Positions 43,883 to 56,675 of a DNA stretch of 64,000 nt are shown in pieces. The translations under genes were made by a program, and so were the position numbers. Within the stretch, counting starts at the first letter, position 1. Each line of letters opens with the position of its first letter. The stretch lies in the NCBI RefSeq assembly GCF_030680395.1, contig NZ_JAUXVR010000005.1:62001-126000 (forward strand), written 5' to 3'. Below the pieces are notes generated by a model. The model was not told the DNA's origin. It was given only the letters and a program-made list of their open reading frames with translations, and ran no database searches. This stretch comes from Methylobacter sp. (GTDB lineage Bacteria; Pseudomonadota; Gammaproteobacteria; Methylococcales; Methylomonadaceae).

Positions 43883-46800
43883 TTAAAACTCTTCCCACTC
43901 ATCAGCACTTGCTGTCATTGTTTGAGGTTTTGACTTGGCAACAGGAGCGCTTGCCAAAGCATTGAAATCTTTTTTCAAGCGCATAATTGCAACCCCGACT
44001 GCCGTTGACGCGGCAATGAACGCGGATCCGTTACCCAGCAGTGTTTCCGCCTCGTTGAATTTTTTTGCGTTGATCATATTTGCTATTCTGCCGGCCTCGA
44101 TATGAAAGGCCGCATGCTTGGTCACACAATCTGCATAACTCGGCTCATGAGCAAGGTGAGACTTAACGTCCTGGTGCAGCCATTTACCGAAATCACAACA
44201 ATCATCTCTTGAAATCGTTGCCGCATCCATTTCTTCGCGTTTTGATATGGCAGTACGAAGCTTCACCTTCCACTCGGAATGTTTCTCAAGCGCCTTATCC
44301 AGGTCTATACCGACGTTATTGGGTAGGGGCGTATTTTGATAAGACTGTTTCTTGGCAGGAGCGGTTTTTCTGCCGGTTTGACTGCGCGTGTTTGCCGGTT
44401 CAGCATTAACAAATCCGGTAAAACTGCTTGAGCTGCCATCCAATTTAAAATGCGCCACCGTAACCGCCAGGCTTTGCGTTTGCTCTTCCAGCGATTCCGC
44501 TGCCGCTGCCGCTTGCTCCACCAACGCGGCATTCTGCTGGGTCACGTCGTCCATTTGACCGATCGCCTGATTAACCTGCTCAATGCCGGATGTTTGTTCC
44601 ATAGAAGCAGCGCTGATCTCGGACATGATGACCGTCACACCACGGATGGCGCCAACGATTTCTTCCATGGTTTTGCCGGCTTGAGCAACCAGCTTGGTGC
44701 CGTCTTCAACTTTTTCCACCGAATCGCCAATCAAACCTTTAATTTCCGCTGCTGCGGCGGCAGCGCGTTGCGCGAGATTGCGCACCTCGACCGCCACCAC
44801 GGCAAAACCCCGGCCTTGCTCACCGGCACGGGCAGCTTCCACCGCAGCGTTGAGCGCGAGGATATTGGTTTGAAAAGCGATGCCGTCGATCACGGAGATG
44901 ATATCTACAACCTTGCGTGAAGATTCATTAATGCCTTCCATTGTCGATACAACCTGACCAACCACTTTAACGCCCTTACCGGCGATGTCCGTTGCGCCGA
45001 CGGCAAGCCGATTGGCATGTTTGGCATTTTGGCTATTGGCCTGTACGGTAGAGGTCAACTCTTCCATGCTGGCGGCGGTTTCTTCCAGGCTGGCGGCCTG
45101 CTCTTCAGTACGGTGCGACAGGTCATTGTTACCTGCGGCAATTTCTTTTGCCGCAGTATTAATCATCTCGGAAGCCTCCTTAATTTGACCAACAATCTCT
45201 TTCAGTTTTTCCACTGTAGAATTGGAGTCATCTTTAAGCTGGCCGAAAGTCCCCGAATAATCGTTAGTGATGGTTTCAGTCAGGTCGCCACGGGACAGTG
45301 CGTCAAGTACTCGTACCACTTCATTCAGGCTGGTAGAACTGGTTTCCATCAGCTCATTAACACTCTCCGCCAATTGCAGAAAGAAGCCTTCTTTATCACT
45401 TTCGCTAATGCGTTGATTGAAATCGCCTAACACCGCACCACTGACCACTCTGGCGACTTCCTGTTCGATGCTCACTTCAGCCGTTCTATCCCTCCATTCC
45501 ACCACCGAGCCGATTCTCTGCCCTTGCCCGTTATTGATAGCATTGGCTATCACATAAAAAGTACGCATTCCAATCACAAGCTCACTGCGAAAAGTCGAGG
45601 TTAAATTAGCAAGCAATTGTTTCTGGTACTCAGGATTCTTGTGAAAAGTATCTACATTTGCCCCTAATAATTTGCTGGAATCGAACCTGGGCAAAACCTT
45701 GCGCAGGTCAGCCTCAGCGTGTTGCATCATAGCGATGACCGCCGGATTTATATAAATAATGTTACGCTCATTATCAGTCACCATCACGTTAGCGGTAATA
45801 CTGTCCAGAGCAGTTTTAAGACGCAGGGCTTCGTCATGCTCTTTGTGATCTTTCGTTGCACGTGCCAGCAATTGCTGCTGCATGATATTCATGGAGCGGA
45901 ATAATTCCCCCAACTCATCCTTTTGCGAAAGATCGATACTGGAGCTCAAATCGCCATTTGCAATAGCGCTAGCGGTCTGATGAAGCGAGTTAAGCGAACG
46001 TAAAATCCCCTTGCTAATAAAAACAGTCAATACAACAGTGATGAGTACAGACAAGATAGTCAGCACGATAAAGAATATCGCCATCCGCTCGGCATTGTTC
46101 TTGAATTTGCTCGAAGCATCGAGAAGATCGCCGGAGAGTTTATTTTCGACGTCTTTGATCAGATCAATTTTTTCAGTCACCGTTTTGAACCAGTAGAGAG
46201 GATCAATGCCTAACCCAGGTTCAATGCCTTTGTCCATGGCGATTTTTTTTATTTTGGCAACTTCGTCGACCGCAGAACCCGATACCTTAGCCTTGTAAAA
46301 CTCCTTTTGGCTGTCCAGAGCATAAGCAAAGAACATATCGGTATAAACATCCTGAGCGGAAAAAATTTTTAGAAATCGGTTCAAGGTGTCAGGCGTAAAA
46401 TGATCTACGGCAAATACCGTCGCCAATAAAGCCCGCTCCATGCCGGCACGCTCCTTAGCTTTGAGCAAACTTGAATACGAAGAGGCCAGACGGGAAATTT
46501 CGCTGTGACTGCTAAGAGTGGAAACCTGGGCAGGAAAATCGAGTAGGGAACCGATGGTTTTACTGTAATAAGCGCTCGATTGTATTCCATCCATGCCAAG
46601 AGCATTAATGATGCTGCGCTGGGTGCCAAGCTCGCCCAGATTGTTCATAGCAGCACTCAGCAGGGCGTTTAATTGGTCACTGTAGCTGCCGGCATCAAAG
46701 CTTTTAAGTGTCGTTTGGAGCGTCTCAACCGTTTTATCGGTTTTTGCGCGTTGCACTGGTAATTCGGCGGCAAACTTAACGCCCTTGCTGCCGATGAAAG

Positions 46801-47017
46801 AGGCGCTCATGCCGCGCTCTTTCTGCATTTCATGCACCAAAGCGCCGATTTTAACCGAAACATCAACCAGAGATTCCAGCTTAACCATTTCTTTCGAAAG
46901 CGATAGTCTCTCAGAAACTCCCGACCCGGCAAAATAAAGCAGGGCGAGAGCCGGAATGGTTACCATCAGGATTAATTTTGACCTTAGGCTCGACGTGAAG
47001 GCGATATTGTTTGACAT
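43883..47017 (-). CDS. methyl-accepting chemotaxis protein: NIT, HAMP, PAS, MCP signalling and CZB domains; C-terminal EWEEF
   Basis: [49 protein letters not shown]-like C-terminus. Confidence 0.93.
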   Translation of the reverse strand: MSNNIAFTSSLRSKLILMVTIPALALLYFAGSGVSERLSLSKEMVKLESLVDVSVKIGALVHEMQKERGMSASFIGSKGVKFAAELPVQRAKTDKTVETLQTTLKSFDAGSYSDQLNALLSAAMNNLGELGTQRSIINALGMDGIQSSAYYSKTIGSLLDFPAQVSTLSSHSEISRLASSYSSLLKAKERAGMERALLATVFAVDHFTPDTLNRFLKIFSAQDVYTDMFFAYALDSQKEFYKAKVSGSAVDEVAKIKKIAMDKGIEPGLGIDPLYWFKTVTEKIDLIKDVENKLSGDLLDASSKFKNNAERMAIFFIVLTILSVLITVVLTVFISKGILRSLNSLHQTASAIANGDLSSSIDLSQKDELGELFRSMNIMQQQLLARATKDHKEHDEALRLKTALDSITANVMVTDNERNIIYINPAVIAMMQHAEADLRKVLPRFDSSKLLGANVDTFHKNPEYQKQLLANLTSTFRSELVIGMRTFYVIANAINNGQGQRIGSVVEWRDRTAEVSIEQEVARVVSGAVLGDFNQRISESDKEGFFLQLAESVNELMETSSTSLNEVVRVLDALSRGDLTETITNDYSGTFGQLKDDSNSTVEKLKEIVGQIKEASEMINTAAKEIAAGNNDLSHRTEEQAASLEETAASMEELTSTVQANSQNAKHANRLAVGATDIAGKGVKVVGQVVSTMEGINESSRKVVDIISVIDGIAFQTNILALNAAVEAARAGEQGRGFAVVAVEVRNLAQRAAAAAAEIKGLIGDSVEKVEDGTKLVAQAGKTMEEIVGAIRGVTVIMSEISAASMEQTSGIEQVNQAIGQMDDVTQQNAALVEQAAAAAESLEEQTQSLAVTVAHFKLDGSSSSFTGFVNAEPANTRSQTGRKTAPAKKQSYQNTPLPNNVGIDLDKALEKHSEWKVKLRTAISKREEMDAATISRDDCCDFGKWLHQDVKSHLAHEPSYADCVTKHAAFHIEAGRIANMINAKKFNEAETLLGNGSAFIAASTAVGVAIMRLKKDFNALASAPVAKSKPQTMTASADEWEEF

Positions 47018-47168
47018 GCTACATTCCTTGAATGATATTTCTTGAAGTATTTTGCGGTGTTTAATAGACGTCAGGTTAAGCTTTTGTACCCTTTAGGGCG
47101 AGTCCCCGGCTCACTCAACTGCATCCTAAATAATCTAACTCATACTAAAAATTATAACATTTAAAAAG

Positions 47169-47612
47169 CTAATCATTCAGCAATCGAATCGCCATCACAT
47201 CACATCCGGCGTAATGCAGGATACTATTTGCCGTTGAACCCAACAATAACGACAAGCCGTGTCGTCCATGAGAGCCGACAACGATTAAATCAATATTCTC
47301 CCGCTCGGCAAACTGGACAATCTCCTGCTTGGGCGTACCCCAAATCATCCAACGATCAGCCTGAGCAACACCTAGCTGATCGCCAATCTGCATTAACCGG
47401 ACTTTCTCCGCTTCCAGTAGCTCATAGCCTGAATCTTCAGCTAGTGGAACCACTGCTCCATAACCGGTATCCGGCATGGGAATATTATCCAGCACATGAA
47501 TTATGCTCAATTTAGCTTGATATTTTTCGGCCAAATCTTTTGCCCTTCGCGCAACCACGTCGCCATGCCCCGAATAATCTACGGCCAGTAAAATATGTTG
47601 ATAAGCGCTCAT
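47169..47612 (-). CDS. universal stress protein, UspA family
   Basis: YQHILLAVDYSG, IDLIVVGSHGRHGLSLLLGSTANSILHYAGCDVMAIR. Confidence 0.93.
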   Translation of the reverse strand: MSAYQHILLAVDYSGHGDVVARRAKDLAEKYQAKLSIIHVLDNIPMPDTGYGAVVPLAEDSGYELLEAEKVRLMQIGDQLGVAQADRWMIWGTPKQEIVQFAERENIDLIVVGSHGRHGLSLLLGSTANSILHYAGCDVMAIRLLND

Positions 47613-47759
47613 TGTTTTTCCTTGTTTTATAAGCAGGCCGCGCAATGCGTCCCTCATACTAATGCCAGTGATTAATTTACCACGAATGACTGCGCGGATG
47701 GAGGAGGTAGAGAGCACCAACAGTAGGCGCTTTACGACTGCAAGGACAGATATTTGCTC

Positions 47760-47861
47760 CTCGGTAATTGCTCCTGCATTACTCTACCTCCTGTATCCAT
47801 ACAGTCGTGCAAAATCCGCATTTCCCACTTCCATGTGAGTTATGCAGGAGCAGTTGCCGAG
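47760..47861. repeat. family B MITE-like element with about 25-bp terminal inverted repeats
   Basis: CTCGGTAATTGCTCCTGCATTACTC ... GAGTTATGCAGGAGCAGTTGCCGAG, 22/25 matches between arms. Confidence 0.8.
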
Positions 47862-47906
47862 ACACGAAGAGCACGAAGATAAAAACTTCGTGTCCTCGTA
47901 GTGATA
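47862..47906. repeat. CACGAAG-type repeat, abutting the MITE-like element
   Basis: ACACGAAGAGCACGAAGATAAAAACTTCGTGTCCTCGTAGTG. Confidence 0.75.
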
Positions 47907-47923
47907 GCTGTTAAATTTTGCGT

Positions 47924-49946
<2,023 letters not shown>

Positions 49947-50289
49947 CCTTTACGGATGTATTCCTACGTTAAAGGATAATGCCCAAGATTGCAAGCTAAG
50001 ACCGCTTCGCTGGAACAACAAACACCATATAAAACAAATGGTTTTGATAACCAAGGCTATTTACAAGGCATTCTTTACAATCACCATCAGTCCATCTACT
50101 GCCGTTAAGATAAAATCTCGGTTTCTTGAAATGTCCTGGGGATAGAATTACTCGGAAGATTTTTAGTCGAACGCTTATCTCAGAAGCGCTCCGACCTATA
50201 GAAGAAATTGTCTATCAACACTGTAAAAATGATTTTTTTTACCAGCAATGTTAGAATCAATACAATCCCTGACTAACCAGATTTAACGG

Positions 50290-51027
50290 ATGTCAACAGA
50301 CTCTCAACAGAACGCTCATCACTCACCGACACTGGAATTCAAAAGCAGCACTTTTTCTGTGCCTGTTTTAGTTTTAGCCAGTAATGATGTCATTACTATC
50401 GAACAACAATTACAAGAAAAAATCCATCTGGCACCTGAGTTTTTCAAAAACTCGCCGCTGGTGTTTGACTTACAGGAACTGAATAGTCTCGATCTCGACA
50501 TTGATGTTACTGAACTCATCAACATCATCCGCAAGCTGGGCTTGTTACCGATAGGAATACGCGGCGGCGCTGCCCAACAGAATCAACAGGCGTTGGAACT
50601 TGGAATCCCCATACATTCCGGTTATAGCACTGCGGTATCTTCCGGAACACAAAAACAACAAACTCCTGAACCTGAAGCAACAACCGAGCTACAAGTCATA
50701 GCAGCCACCAACACACTGATCACCCACCCTGTCCGTTCCGGTCAACGCATTTATGCTGCAGGCGATTTGATCATTTTAGCTCAGGTCAGTGCCGGGGCTG
50801 AAATCCTGGCCGAAGGCAATATTCATGTCTACGGCTCGCTGAGAGGCCGGGCTCTGGCAGGCGTACAAGGCAACACGGAAGCGCGTATTTTCTGTTCCGA
50901 TTTACAGGCCGAGCTTATTTCGATTGCCGGAAATTACAAGATCAGTGAAGATTTGAATGGCGCTGTTCTCAACCAGCCCGTTCAGATCTATTTACAAAAC
51001 CATACTTTAGTTATTAAAGATATTTAA
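50290..51027 (+). CDS. minC: septum site-determining protein MinC
   Basis: HPVRSGQRIYAAGDLIILAQVSAGAEILAEGNIHVYGSLRGRALAG. Confidence 0.96.
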   Translation: MSTDSQQNAHHSPTLEFKSSTFSVPVLVLASNDVITIEQQLQEKIHLAPEFFKNSPLVFDLQELNSLDLDIDVTELINIIRKLGLLPIGIRGGAAQQNQQALELGIPIHSGYSTAVSSGTQKQQTPEPEATTELQVIAATNTLITHPVRSGQRIYAAGDLIILAQVSAGAEILAEGNIHVYGSLRGRALAGVQGNTEARIFCSDLQAELISIAGNYKISEDLNGAVLNQPVQIYLQNHTLVIKDI

Positions 51028-51055
51028 TTTATATTGCTCTTTGGAGGAAAAATTT

Positions 51056-51865
51056 GTGGCACGAATCATAGTCGTAACATCGGGTAAAGGCGGCGTTGGT
51101 AAAACAACCACAAGCGCCGCTATAGCCATGGGGCTTGCAAAAAAAGGTCACAAAACAGCAGTCATTGATTTTGATGTGGGGTTGCGTAACCTGGATTTAA
51201 TCATGGGTTGCGAACGCCGCGTTGTTTATGATTTTGTCAACGTCATCAACGGCGAGGCGACTCTTAATCAGGCATTGATACGCGATAAAAATTGCAATCT
51301 GCTTTATATTCTGCCTGCCTCGCAAACCCGGGATAAAGATGCCCTAAGTCAGGAAGGTGTAGGAAAAATTTTAGATGAGCTTAAAAAAGATTTTAAATAC
51401 ATCGTCTGCGATTCCCCTGCCGGTATCGAAAAAGGCGCTCATCTAGCCATGTATTTTGCTGATGATGCGTTTATTGTAACCAACCCGGAAGTTTCTTCAG
51501 TGAGGGACTCTGATCGTATGCTAGGTATTTTATCAAGCAAATCACGTCGGGCCGAACAAAACGAAGAACCTATCAGGGAATACCTGCTGCTGTCACGCTA
51601 CTCGCCGGACAGAGTGAAATTAGGCGAAATGTTAAGCGTGGACGATGTACAGGAAATTTTATCGCTGCATTTGCTGGGCGTTATCCCGGAATCAAAATCA
51701 GTACTGAATGCGTCGAATTCCGGCACGCCTGTTATTCTTGACGAAAAAAGTGACGCGGGCCAAGCTTATGCGGATATTGTTGCCCGCTATTTGGGCGAAG
51801 ATAGACCACATCGATTCATTGATGAGAAGAAAGGCCTATTTGGGAAGCTTTTCGGAGGCAAATAA
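51056..51865 (+). CDS. minD: septum site-determining protein MinD
   Basis: ARIIVVTSGKGGVGKTTTSA; GTG start. Confidence 0.97.
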   Translation: MARIIVVTSGKGGVGKTTTSAAIAMGLAKKGHKTAVIDFDVGLRNLDLIMGCERRVVYDFVNVINGEATLNQALIRDKNCNLLYILPASQTRDKDALSQEGVGKILDELKKDFKYIVCDSPAGIEKGAHLAMYFADDAFIVTNPEVSSVRDSDRMLGILSSKSRRAEQNEEPIREYLLLSRYSPDRVKLGEMLSVDDVQEILSLHLLGVIPESKSVLNASNSGTPVILDEKSDAGQAYADIVARYLGEDRPHRFIDEKKGLFGKLFGGK

Positions 51866-52131
51866 TGAGTTTACTGGATTATTTTAAGAAATCTAAAGCC
51901 AGCTCGGCGTCACTGGCCAAGGAAAGACTGCAAATTCTGGTAGCTCACGAGCGCAGCTCCAGAAACCAGCCTTCTTACCTTCCTCAATTACAAAAAGAAT
52001 TGCTGGAAGTTATTCGAAAATACGTTAACGTAGAGCAAGATGCTATATCCGTTAATTTTGAACAAAACGATACTCAGGAGACGCTGGAATTAAATATCGT
52101 TCTGCCTGAGCATCAAACCAAGATTTCTTAA
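51865..52131 (+). CDS. minE: MinE topological specificity factor
   Basis: LDYFKKSKASSASLAKERLQILVAHER. Confidence 0.95.
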   Translation: MSLLDYFKKSKASSASLAKERLQILVAHERSSRNQPSYLPQLQKELLEVIRKYVNVEQDAISVNFEQNDTQETLELNIVLPEHQTKIS

Positions 52132-52160
52132 CACAACAATCCAAGCTAAAGGTGACCACC

Positions 52161-52358
52161 ATGTCTAATACAATCGGCGATACAGCGGGAGTAATCTGGA
52201 ACTATCTGGATAAAAACGGACCGTCCAGTGTCAATAAAGTTACCACTGAAACAGGTATCAACAGGAATGATGTTCAGCGCGCCATAGGCTGGCTGTGCAA
52301 GGAAGACAAGCTGTCCATTGAGATGATAGGCCGGGCTGAAACGCTATCGTTGAAATAA
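52161..52358 (+). CDS. winged-helix (DUF2582-like) protein
   Basis: IGDTAGVIWNYLDKNGPSSVNKV...RAIGWLCKEDKLSIE. Confidence 0.8.
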   Translation: MSNTIGDTAGVIWNYLDKNGPSSVNKVTTETGINRNDVQRAIGWLCKEDKLSIEMIGRAETLSLK

Positions 52359-52365
52359 ATCAGCG

Positions 52366-52394
52366 GTAAAGACGTTGCAGTGCAACGTCTTTAC
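52366..52394. repeat. perfect 29-nt palindrome, GTAGAGACGTTGCA type
   Basis: GTAAAGACGTTGCAGTGCAACGTCTTTAC. Confidence 0.9.
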
Positions 52395-52459
52395 ACTACT
52401 ATGATGTGATAGGCTTGCAAACTTAATTTTGAACTGACAAACAACGTCCAAAAAGAAAT

Positions 52460-53317
52460 TTATTGTAATTCCCGGTGACGGACAATTACATTCAAGAAAG
52501 GGCCTTTGAACTGCTTGGCAAACGCATCCACCAGATAGACCGAACGATGCTGTCCACCTGTACATCCTATAGCCACAGTCAAATAGCTGCGTCCTTCAGC
52601 CTCAAATCGGGGAATCCAGCGCTCAAGAAAACTCGTAATATCTTTAAAAAACTCGACAACCAGCTCTTGTTCTGCAAGAAATTCGATTACCGGCTTGTCT
52701 TTTCCTGTTAATCCGCGCAATTCCGGAATCCAATAAGGATTTGGCAGACTGCGGGCATCAAATACGAAATCGGCATCCAACGGAACGCCATGCTTAAAAC
52801 CAAATGATTGAAATTGCAAGGAAATATGCCTGACATCCCTTTCGCCGACCTGACCCCGGATAAGTTCACGCAACTCATGATAATGCGTTCGACTGGTATC
52901 AATGACTACGCTGGCGTGCCTGGCAACCTGTGTCAACATTTCCTTTTCAATTTTTAACGCTTCTCTTAACGGCACGTTGGAATCCGTCAATGGATGTCGT
53001 CGTCGGGTTTCACTATAACGCTTCAACAAGGTAGACTCTTCAGCCTGCATGAAGATAATTTCGCAATCAATCTGTTTATTGCGTATTAGCTCCAGGCTTT
53101 CGGAAAAATTGGCCAAGCTTTCGCTCTGGTTTCTGGCATCTATTCCTATGGCCGTTTTTGCATAGGTAAGCTTATCCACCAACATGACATGGTTAATAAA
53201 ATCTTCCAGCAAGGTCACGGGGAGATTATCGATACAGTAATAGCCGCAATCTTCCAACGTATCCAGGGCGATACTTTTACCCGAACCGGAAAGACCGCTG
53301 ACGATTAATAGTTTCAT
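52460..53317 (-). CDS. rapZ: RNase adapter protein RapZ
   Basis: LIVSGLSGSGKSIALDTLED, IGCTGGQHRSVYLVD. Confidence 0.96.
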   Translation of the reverse strand: MKLLIVSGLSGSGKSIALDTLEDCGYYCIDNLPVTLLEDFINHVMLVDKLTYAKTAIGIDARNQSESLANFSESLELIRNKQIDCEIIFMQAEESTLLKRYSETRRRHPLTDSNVPLREALKIEKEMLTQVARHASVVIDTSRTHYHELRELIRGQVGERDVRHISLQFQSFGFKHGVPLDADFVFDARSLPNPYWIPELRGLTGKDKPVIEFLAEQELVVEFFKDITSFLERWIPRFEAEGRSYLTVAIGCTGGQHRSVYLVDAFAKQFKGPFLNVIVRHRELQ

Positions 53318-53325
53318 AAGAAATC

Positions 53326-53391
53326 AGGCGAAGGGCCAAGGGCGAAAGGCGAAGAAAGCTTTTTCAGCCCTTCGCCTTTCGTCTTTTGCCT
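53326..53391. repeat. AAGGC purine/pyrimidine hairpin repeat between rapZ and hpf
   Basis: GGCGAAGGGCCAAGGGCGAAAGGCGAAG...CCCTTCGCCTTTCGTCTTTTGCC. Confidence 0.8.
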
Positions 53392-53394
53392 ATC

Positions 53395-53685
53395 TTATCT
53401 ATGCTGTCCGGTTTTTTCTTTATGCTTGATAATTTGACGATCTAACTTATCCACCATAGCATCAATAGCTGCATACATATCTTCCTGATGATCTTCGGCA
53501 AACAATTTAGCGCCACTCAATTGCAGCGTTGCTTCAGCCTTTTGAATTAACTTTTCCACACTTAAAATGACGTGTACATCGGTAACATTATCAAAATGAC
53601 GTGCTAATTTTTCAAATTTTGAATCGATGTGCGCTTTTAATGCGTCGGTTACTTCAAGATGATGGCCTGTTACGATGACTTGCAT
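53395..53685 (-). CDS. hpf: ribosome hibernation-promoting factor
   Basis: MQVIVTGHHLEVTDALKAHIDSKFEKLARHFD. Confidence 0.94.
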   Translation of the reverse strand: MQVIVTGHHLEVTDALKAHIDSKFEKLARHFDNVTDVHVILSVEKLIQKAEATLQLSGAKLFAEDHQEDMYAAIDAMVDKLDRQIIKHKEKTGQHR

Positions 53686-53738
53686 GAGATAAACTCCTTT
53701 AATGGTGAATGATTGGTTTTTTATGGGCGCCAGAAGCA

Positions 53739-55184
53739 TTATAAAATGCGTTTACGCTGACTTGATGATGAAATGAGCATCGCTTCACGATACTTGGCAA
53801 TTGTCCTTCTAGCAACATTAATGCCCTTTTCTTTTAATAGCTCGGCTATTTTACTATCACTTAACGGTTTTGCCAGATTTTCATTGCTAATTAGCTCTTT
53901 AATAAACGCCCTTATGGCCGTAGATGAACACTCCCCCCCCCCTTCTGTTGAAACGTGACTGGAAAAAAAATATTTAAACTCGACGATTCCGTTGGGGGTA
54001 TGCATAAATTTTTGCGTGGTCACTCTGGATATGGTTGACTCATGCAATTCCAGCTCTTCAGCAATATCCCTCAACACCATGGACTTCATGGCAATAGAAC
54101 CGTGTTCAAGAAACCCGGTTTGCTTTTCCACGATACACCGGGCAACACGCAATAAGGTATCGTTACGACTCTGGAGACTTTTAATAAACCATCTTGCTTC
54201 CTGCAAGTGATCTTTCATACAGGTATTGTCCTTGCTGTTATCCGCTCTTTTTATCATGCTTGAATAAAAAGGATTGATACGCAATCTAGGCGCTATATCC
54301 GGATTCAGGTTAACTTGCCATTTATCGTTTCGTTTAACCACGTAGACATCGGGAATAACATATTCGGAATCCGAATCCTGTATCTGCGCGCCCGGCTTCG
54401 GATCCAGAGTTCTGATTAACGCCACCACCTCATCCAGTTGCCGCTCCGTCACGCCCAGTTTACGCATCAGTTTTGACTGCTCATGCGTAGCTAACAAATC
54501 CAAATATCGGGTAACAAGAGTCAGCGCCTCCTCTTTATAAGGCGTACCCTCCGGCAACTGCTGTATCTGCAATCTCAAACAATCTTTTAAATCAATGGCT
54601 GCGACGCCGGCCGGGTCAAAATTTTGCACCCGGTGCAGTACCGCGTTCACCTCATCAAAATCCAGATCGTCTAACTGGCTCTGCAAGCCCTGAAAAATTT
54701 CTTCGGGGCTACTCATGAGATAGCCGTCCTCATTGATAGAGTCAATAATAGCCATGGCAATGGCATGATCCCGCTCTGAAAACGAAGTCAATTCCACTTG
54801 CCATAACAAATGATCCAGCAAGGTTGAGGATTTACTACGCTGCGTTTCAAATTCAATCGTTTCAGCAGAATTGCCACCCGACTCCATCGCGTATTCATAA
54901 ACATCATCCCAGGAAGAATCAATGGGCAACTCATCCGGCATATCTGTTTGTGAACCTTGACTGGTCAATAAGTCCGCATTATCAACTTTTTTCTCTGGCG
55001 TTATTTCGGCTTCCTGAACGGTACTTTCTTCCTCATTAACTTCCAGCATCATATTAGACTCAAGAGCCTGTTGAATTTCCTGCTGCAACTCTAATGTCGA
55101 CATCTGCAACAACTTGATCGCCTGCTGCAATTGCGGCGTCATAGCCAGTTGTTGACCCAGTCGAAGATGTAAGGATTGTTTCAT
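53739..55184 (-). CDS. rpoN: RNA polymerase sigma-54 factor
   Basis: QLAMTPQLQQAIKLLQMS; RpoN box ARRTIAKYRE. Confidence 0.97.
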   Translation of the reverse strand: MKQSLHLRLGQQLAMTPQLQQAIKLLQMSTLELQQEIQQALESNMMLEVNEEESTVQEAEITPEKKVDNADLLTSQGSQTDMPDELPIDSSWDDVYEYAMESGGNSAETIEFETQRSKSSTLLDHLLWQVELTSFSERDHAIAMAIIDSINEDGYLMSSPEEIFQGLQSQLDDLDFDEVNAVLHRVQNFDPAGVAAIDLKDCLRLQIQQLPEGTPYKEEALTLVTRYLDLLATHEQSKLMRKLGVTERQLDEVVALIRTLDPKPGAQIQDSDSEYVIPDVYVVKRNDKWQVNLNPDIAPRLRINPFYSSMIKRADNSKDNTCMKDHLQEARWFIKSLQSRNDTLLRVARCIVEKQTGFLEHGSIAMKSMVLRDIAEELELHESTISRVTTQKFMHTPNGIVEFKYFFSSHVSTEGGGECSSTAIRAFIKELISNENLAKPLSDSKIAELLKEKGINVARRTIAKYREAMLISSSSQRKRIL

Positions 55185-55187
55185 TTA

Positions 55188-55284
55188 AGATTAAAGGTTA
55201 AAGGTTAAAGGCACAAGGCTAAAGGCGTAAGGTTAAAAAAGCTTTTTCTCAACCTTTTACCTTGCACCTTTTACCTTGCGCCTT
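55188..55284. repeat. AAGGT purine/pyrimidine hairpin repeat between rpoN and lptB
   Basis: AGATTAAAGGTTAAAGGTTAAAGG...CCTTTTACCTTGCACCTTTTACCTTGCGCC. Confidence 0.85.
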
Positions 55285-55291
55285 AATTACA

Positions 55292-56017
55292 TTAAAGACT
55301 AAAGTTATTGCCTAAATAAACTTTACGCACTTCCTCATTGGCAACGATAGCCTCCGCGCCGCCTTCGGCAATCACCCTGCCATCGTTAAGTATATACGCC
55401 CGATCACAAATGCCTAGCGTTTCCCTGACATTATGTTCGGTAATTAATACGCCAATGCCCCGATATTTCAAATGCTCAATGATTTTTTTTATATCATCTA
55501 CCGATATTGGATCAACACCTGCAAAAGGCTCATCCAGTAATATAAACTGAGGATTAGTCGCCAATGCCCTGGCAATTTCGACACGCCGCCGTTCACCGCC
55601 CGACAAGCCCAAGGCAATTTGGTCGCGTAGATGAAGAATATGAAATTCCTGCAACAATTCCTCAATCACCAATTCAGCCTGCCCTTGAGTTAAATCAGAA
55701 CGGATTTGTAAAACTGCGCGCAAGTTATCAGCCACACTCAACTTTCGAAAAACCGAGGGCTCCTGAGGCAAATAACCTATCCCTAATTGCGCCCTCAAAT
55801 GCATCGGATGATGGGTAATGACTTGTGAATCCAGTGTAATTTCACCCTCATCCGCCTTAATCAGGCCTACCATCATATAAAAACTGGTGGTTTTTCCTGC
55901 ACCGTTAGGTCCCAGTAGACCAACAACTTCACCGGTATCAACATGCAATGAAACACCGTTAACCACATTGCGTTTATTGTAGCTCTTAATCAGCTGTTTT
56001 GCGGCTAGTCTGGTCAT
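55292..56017 (-). CDS. lptB: LPS export ABC ATPase LptB
   Basis: [35 protein letters not shown]. Confidence 0.97.
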   Translation of the reverse strand: MTRLAAKQLIKSYNKRNVVNGVSLHVDTGEVVGLLGPNGAGKTTSFYMMVGLIKADEGEITLDSQVITHHPMHLRAQLGIGYLPQEPSVFRKLSVADNLRAVLQIRSDLTQGQAELVIEELLQEFHILHLRDQIALGLSGGERRRVEIARALATNPQFILLDEPFAGVDPISVDDIKKIIEHLKYRGIGVLITEHNVRETLGICDRAYILNDGRVIAEGGAEAIVANEEVRKVYLGNNFSL

Positions 56018-56102
56018 GTTTAAAGAGTAAAAGGTGAAAAATAAAAAGAACATCGTTTAGCATGTTGCGCCCCGCACTTCATACCATCAACCCTGCGCAC
56101 CA

Positions 56103-56675
56103 TCATTTGCCATTGTCCTTCGCGGCCGGTTTTTCCTCTGCTGGCGATTGTTCCTTAGATTTCGGCTGCAATACAACATGGACGCGTTTGCTGGCTGATT
56201 CTTTTTCTCCTGCTTTAACCAGTGAAGTTTTCAAATCGTATTCAATAAAGTCGCTGGAATAAGCTCCGCTGCCTTGCCACACGGTAGCTTTGCCGATCAA
56301 AATCAACAAATTCTTTTTAGGGTAATATTCGCCTGTTAACGCCTCACCGGTTATATCCTGATCGCCCTCGTTAGGCGTTTGTTTAAATTTTGCAAGATTA
56401 CCTGTAAACACCATTTTATCAGCTTCGCCGTCTACAAAATAAACCACCAGCTTATCTGAGTTCACCCGAATACTGCCCTGAATTGATATCACATTACCCG
56501 TATAAGTACTGGTGGCTTTTACATCATCATAAGTCGCCGTATTTGAATCGATGATTATCGGCTGATCGCCGTCGCTTTCCAAAGCGTAAGCACCCGCACT
56601 ATAAAGCGCCAATAACAGTAAACAGTAGCCGCTCCCACGTAACATGCGGCAGCGAAGGTTTTTATTTTGTTTCAT
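56103..56675 (-). CDS. lptA: LPS transport periplasmic protein LptA
   Basis: QPIIIDSNTATYDDVKATSTYTGNV; context. Confidence 0.93.
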   Translation of the reverse strand: MKQNKNLRCRMLRGSGYCLLLLALYSAGAYALESDGDQPIIIDSNTATYDDVKATSTYTGNVISIQGSIRVNSDKLVVYFVDGEADKMVFTGNLAKFKQTPNEGDQDITGEALTGEYYPKKNLLILIGKATVWQGSGAYSSDFIEYDLKTSLVKAGEKESASKRVHVVLQPKSKEQSPAEEKPAAKDNGK

